64,000 nt of DNA, from contig OY720101.1 in NCBI GenBank assembly GCA_963082875.1, forward strand, positions 4,650,001 to 4,714,000. Direction: 5' to 3'. The notes beneath the pieces are model-generated. The model saw only the letters and a list, made by a program, of their open reading frames with translations. It did no database searches and was not told the origin of the DNA. The translations under genes and the position numbers were made by a program. This DNA comes from Corella eumyota. Taxonomy: Eukaryota; Chordata; Ascidiacea; Phlebobranchia; Corellidae. This document shows positions 63,005-64,000 of this stretch, piece after piece (the stretch's first letter is position 1; every line of letters starts with the position of its first letter).

Positions 63005-63443
63005 CTATTTCATTAAAAATTAAAGAAAAAAAAACATTTAATTATTCTTCATATTTTTTAATTGTACTGAATTTTTATGTTTATATTATTATTATTAATT
63101 AAAAAGTGTTAATTTTTTATGAATGTGTATTTATGAAATTATGTGCTATTAATCGTCCTGTGCAAATGAACCCTAATCTGCCAATTATGTTAAATTATTA
63201 ACTATGCAATTCTTCATTAACATTTTTCTGTATTTTGCAGGTGTATAGGTTTATTTTTATTTAAATAAAAAAAATGTTTTGAAGCTGCTGCTAACGAAAA
63301 GTAATTTTCATTTTTCAACCCATAACTGGTAAGTTTTAAACTCTAAATTTACTAACTAAAGTTACTTTGGAATAATAGTTTACTTTTAATTTATATTTTA
63401 TTTTTAATTTATATTTTTAAATTTGTTTTGTAGAAGTATAAAA
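63005..63443. other. Spacer with a probable 5' UTR intron of the zinc-finger gene
   Basis: A donor-like CTG|GTAAGTTTT near 63329 and an acceptor TTTTGTAG at about 63425-63432, 11 bases before the ATG, suggest a short 5' UTR intron. An alternative is a spliced-leader trans-splice acceptor, which is common in ascidians. Confidence 0.4.
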
Positions 63444-64000
63444 ATGGAGGAAAATGAAAATGGTGGAGTTGCATTGGAATTCGAACTTCCTTTATTGGAT
63501 TATAGTTTAAATGAAGCCAAACCATTCAAGTGCAAAGTGTGCACAAAGTCTTTTAAAAAAAACAATCAACTAAACAAACACATACAAACTCACTCCACTA
63601 AAAAATCTGCTGCAAACAAAAAACTGCAATGCAGCTACTGTCCTTCTACTTTTGCACAAAAAAGATCTTTAAAAAATCATGAAGATATGCAGCATAACAA
63701 AAACTTTAAACCCAAAGAGAAATGCGTGGTGTGCGAAAAATTGTTTTACACCAAAGATAAGTTAAGGAGGCATATGTTTTTGCACAGTGGGAGAAAACCA
63801 CACGAATGCCAGTACTGCGAGAAGCACTTTGCCGACAAATCCAATCTTAAATCACATCTGCAAACACACGAGAAAAATCCAAAATTTGTGTGTGAAATTT
63901 GCGAGAAAAAATTCGCTAAGAATCTATCGTTGCAGAATCACATAAAAGCTCACAACGGCGAAAGAGATTTCACTTGTGATGTGTGTAATAAAGGTTTTAC
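63444..64000 (+). CDS. C2H2 zinc-finger protein, 5' part
   Basis: The frame opens at ATG 63444 (MEENENGGVALEFEL) and stays open to the window end, 185 codons. Five complete C2H2 fingers and the start of a sixth are visible: CKVC...HIQTH, CSYC...HEDMQH, CVVC...HMFLH, CQYC...HLQTH, CEIC...HIKAH, CDVC. Two linkers follow the pattern SGRKPHEC and NGERDFTC, close to the TGEKPY consensus of DNA-binding arrays, so it is probably a nuclear DNA-binding factor. No KRAB, BTB or SET domain is seen in the short N-terminus. The 3' part is outside the window. Confidence 0.9.
   Translation, partial: MEENENGGVALEFELPLLDYSLNEAKPFKCKVCTKSFKKNNQLNKHIQTHSTKKSAANKKLQCSYCPSTFAQKRSLKNHEDMQHNKNFKPKEKCVVCEKLFYTKDKLRRHMFLHSGRKPHECQYCEKHFADKSNLKSHLQTHEKNPKFVCEICEKKFAKNLSLQNHIKAHNGERDFTCDVCNKGF

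Noticed and set aside
1-64000. Retrovirus-like elements, LINEs and CRISPR arrays
   Set aside because: No reverse transcriptase, integrase, capsid-like frame, long terminal repeats or regularly spaced repeats were recognised.

Overview
The window looks like nuclear DNA of an invertebrate chordate, most likely an ascidian tunicate of the Ciona type. The evidence is an AT-rich genome, compact genes with many introns of about 50-400 bp, chordate-type BMP2/4 and ADMP ligand genes, and a tandem family of secreted sushi (CCP) proteins that recalls the polymorphic complement-receptor-like genes of ascidian blood cells. Species cannot be fixed from the sequence.

Layout. (1) 1-9.7 kb, + strand: a recently expanded tandem cluster of small secreted sushi-domain genes. 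It holds the 3' part of one gene, one copy that looks whole (3558-4867), two copies with in-frame stops, and one 5' fragment. Every internal exon of the whole copy is bounded by phase-1 introns. A 265-bp MITE-like element sits inside one repeat unit, and a paralogous unit shows the empty site. (2) 9.7-28.3 kb: almost 19 kb with no recognisable gene. It contains a short inverted-repeat element and scattered CACGTG and TGACGTCA palindromes. (3) 28.3-48.0 kb, - strand: two BMP-family ligand genes head to tail, bmp2/4 (28340-31479) and admp (46178-47999), each with one coding intron in the prodomain and separated by 14.7 kb of non-coding DNA. (4) 48-52.5 kb: non-coding apart from a tRNA-Asp(GTC) gene on the - strand. 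(5) 52.5-64 kb: a compact block. An 18-exon F-box/WD40 gene lies on the - strand, facing away from an intronless triokinase/FMN cyclase gene on the + strand. These are followed on the + strand by a five-exon glyoxylate/hydroxypyruvate reductase-like gene and the start of a C2H2 zinc-finger gene that runs off the window.

BMP2/4 and ADMP are secreted TGF-beta ligands that act in the same dorsoventral signalling system. Their placement on one strand in a gene-poor, motif-rich interval suggests a regulatory landscape, in contrast to the dense metabolic block next to it. The most unusual material is the sushi cluster. It carries an unrecognised Cys-containing N-terminal domain, and two copies share an almost identical intron lying between clearly diverged exons, a mosaic pattern expected from gene conversion. 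No retrovirus-like element, LINE or CRISPR array was recognised.
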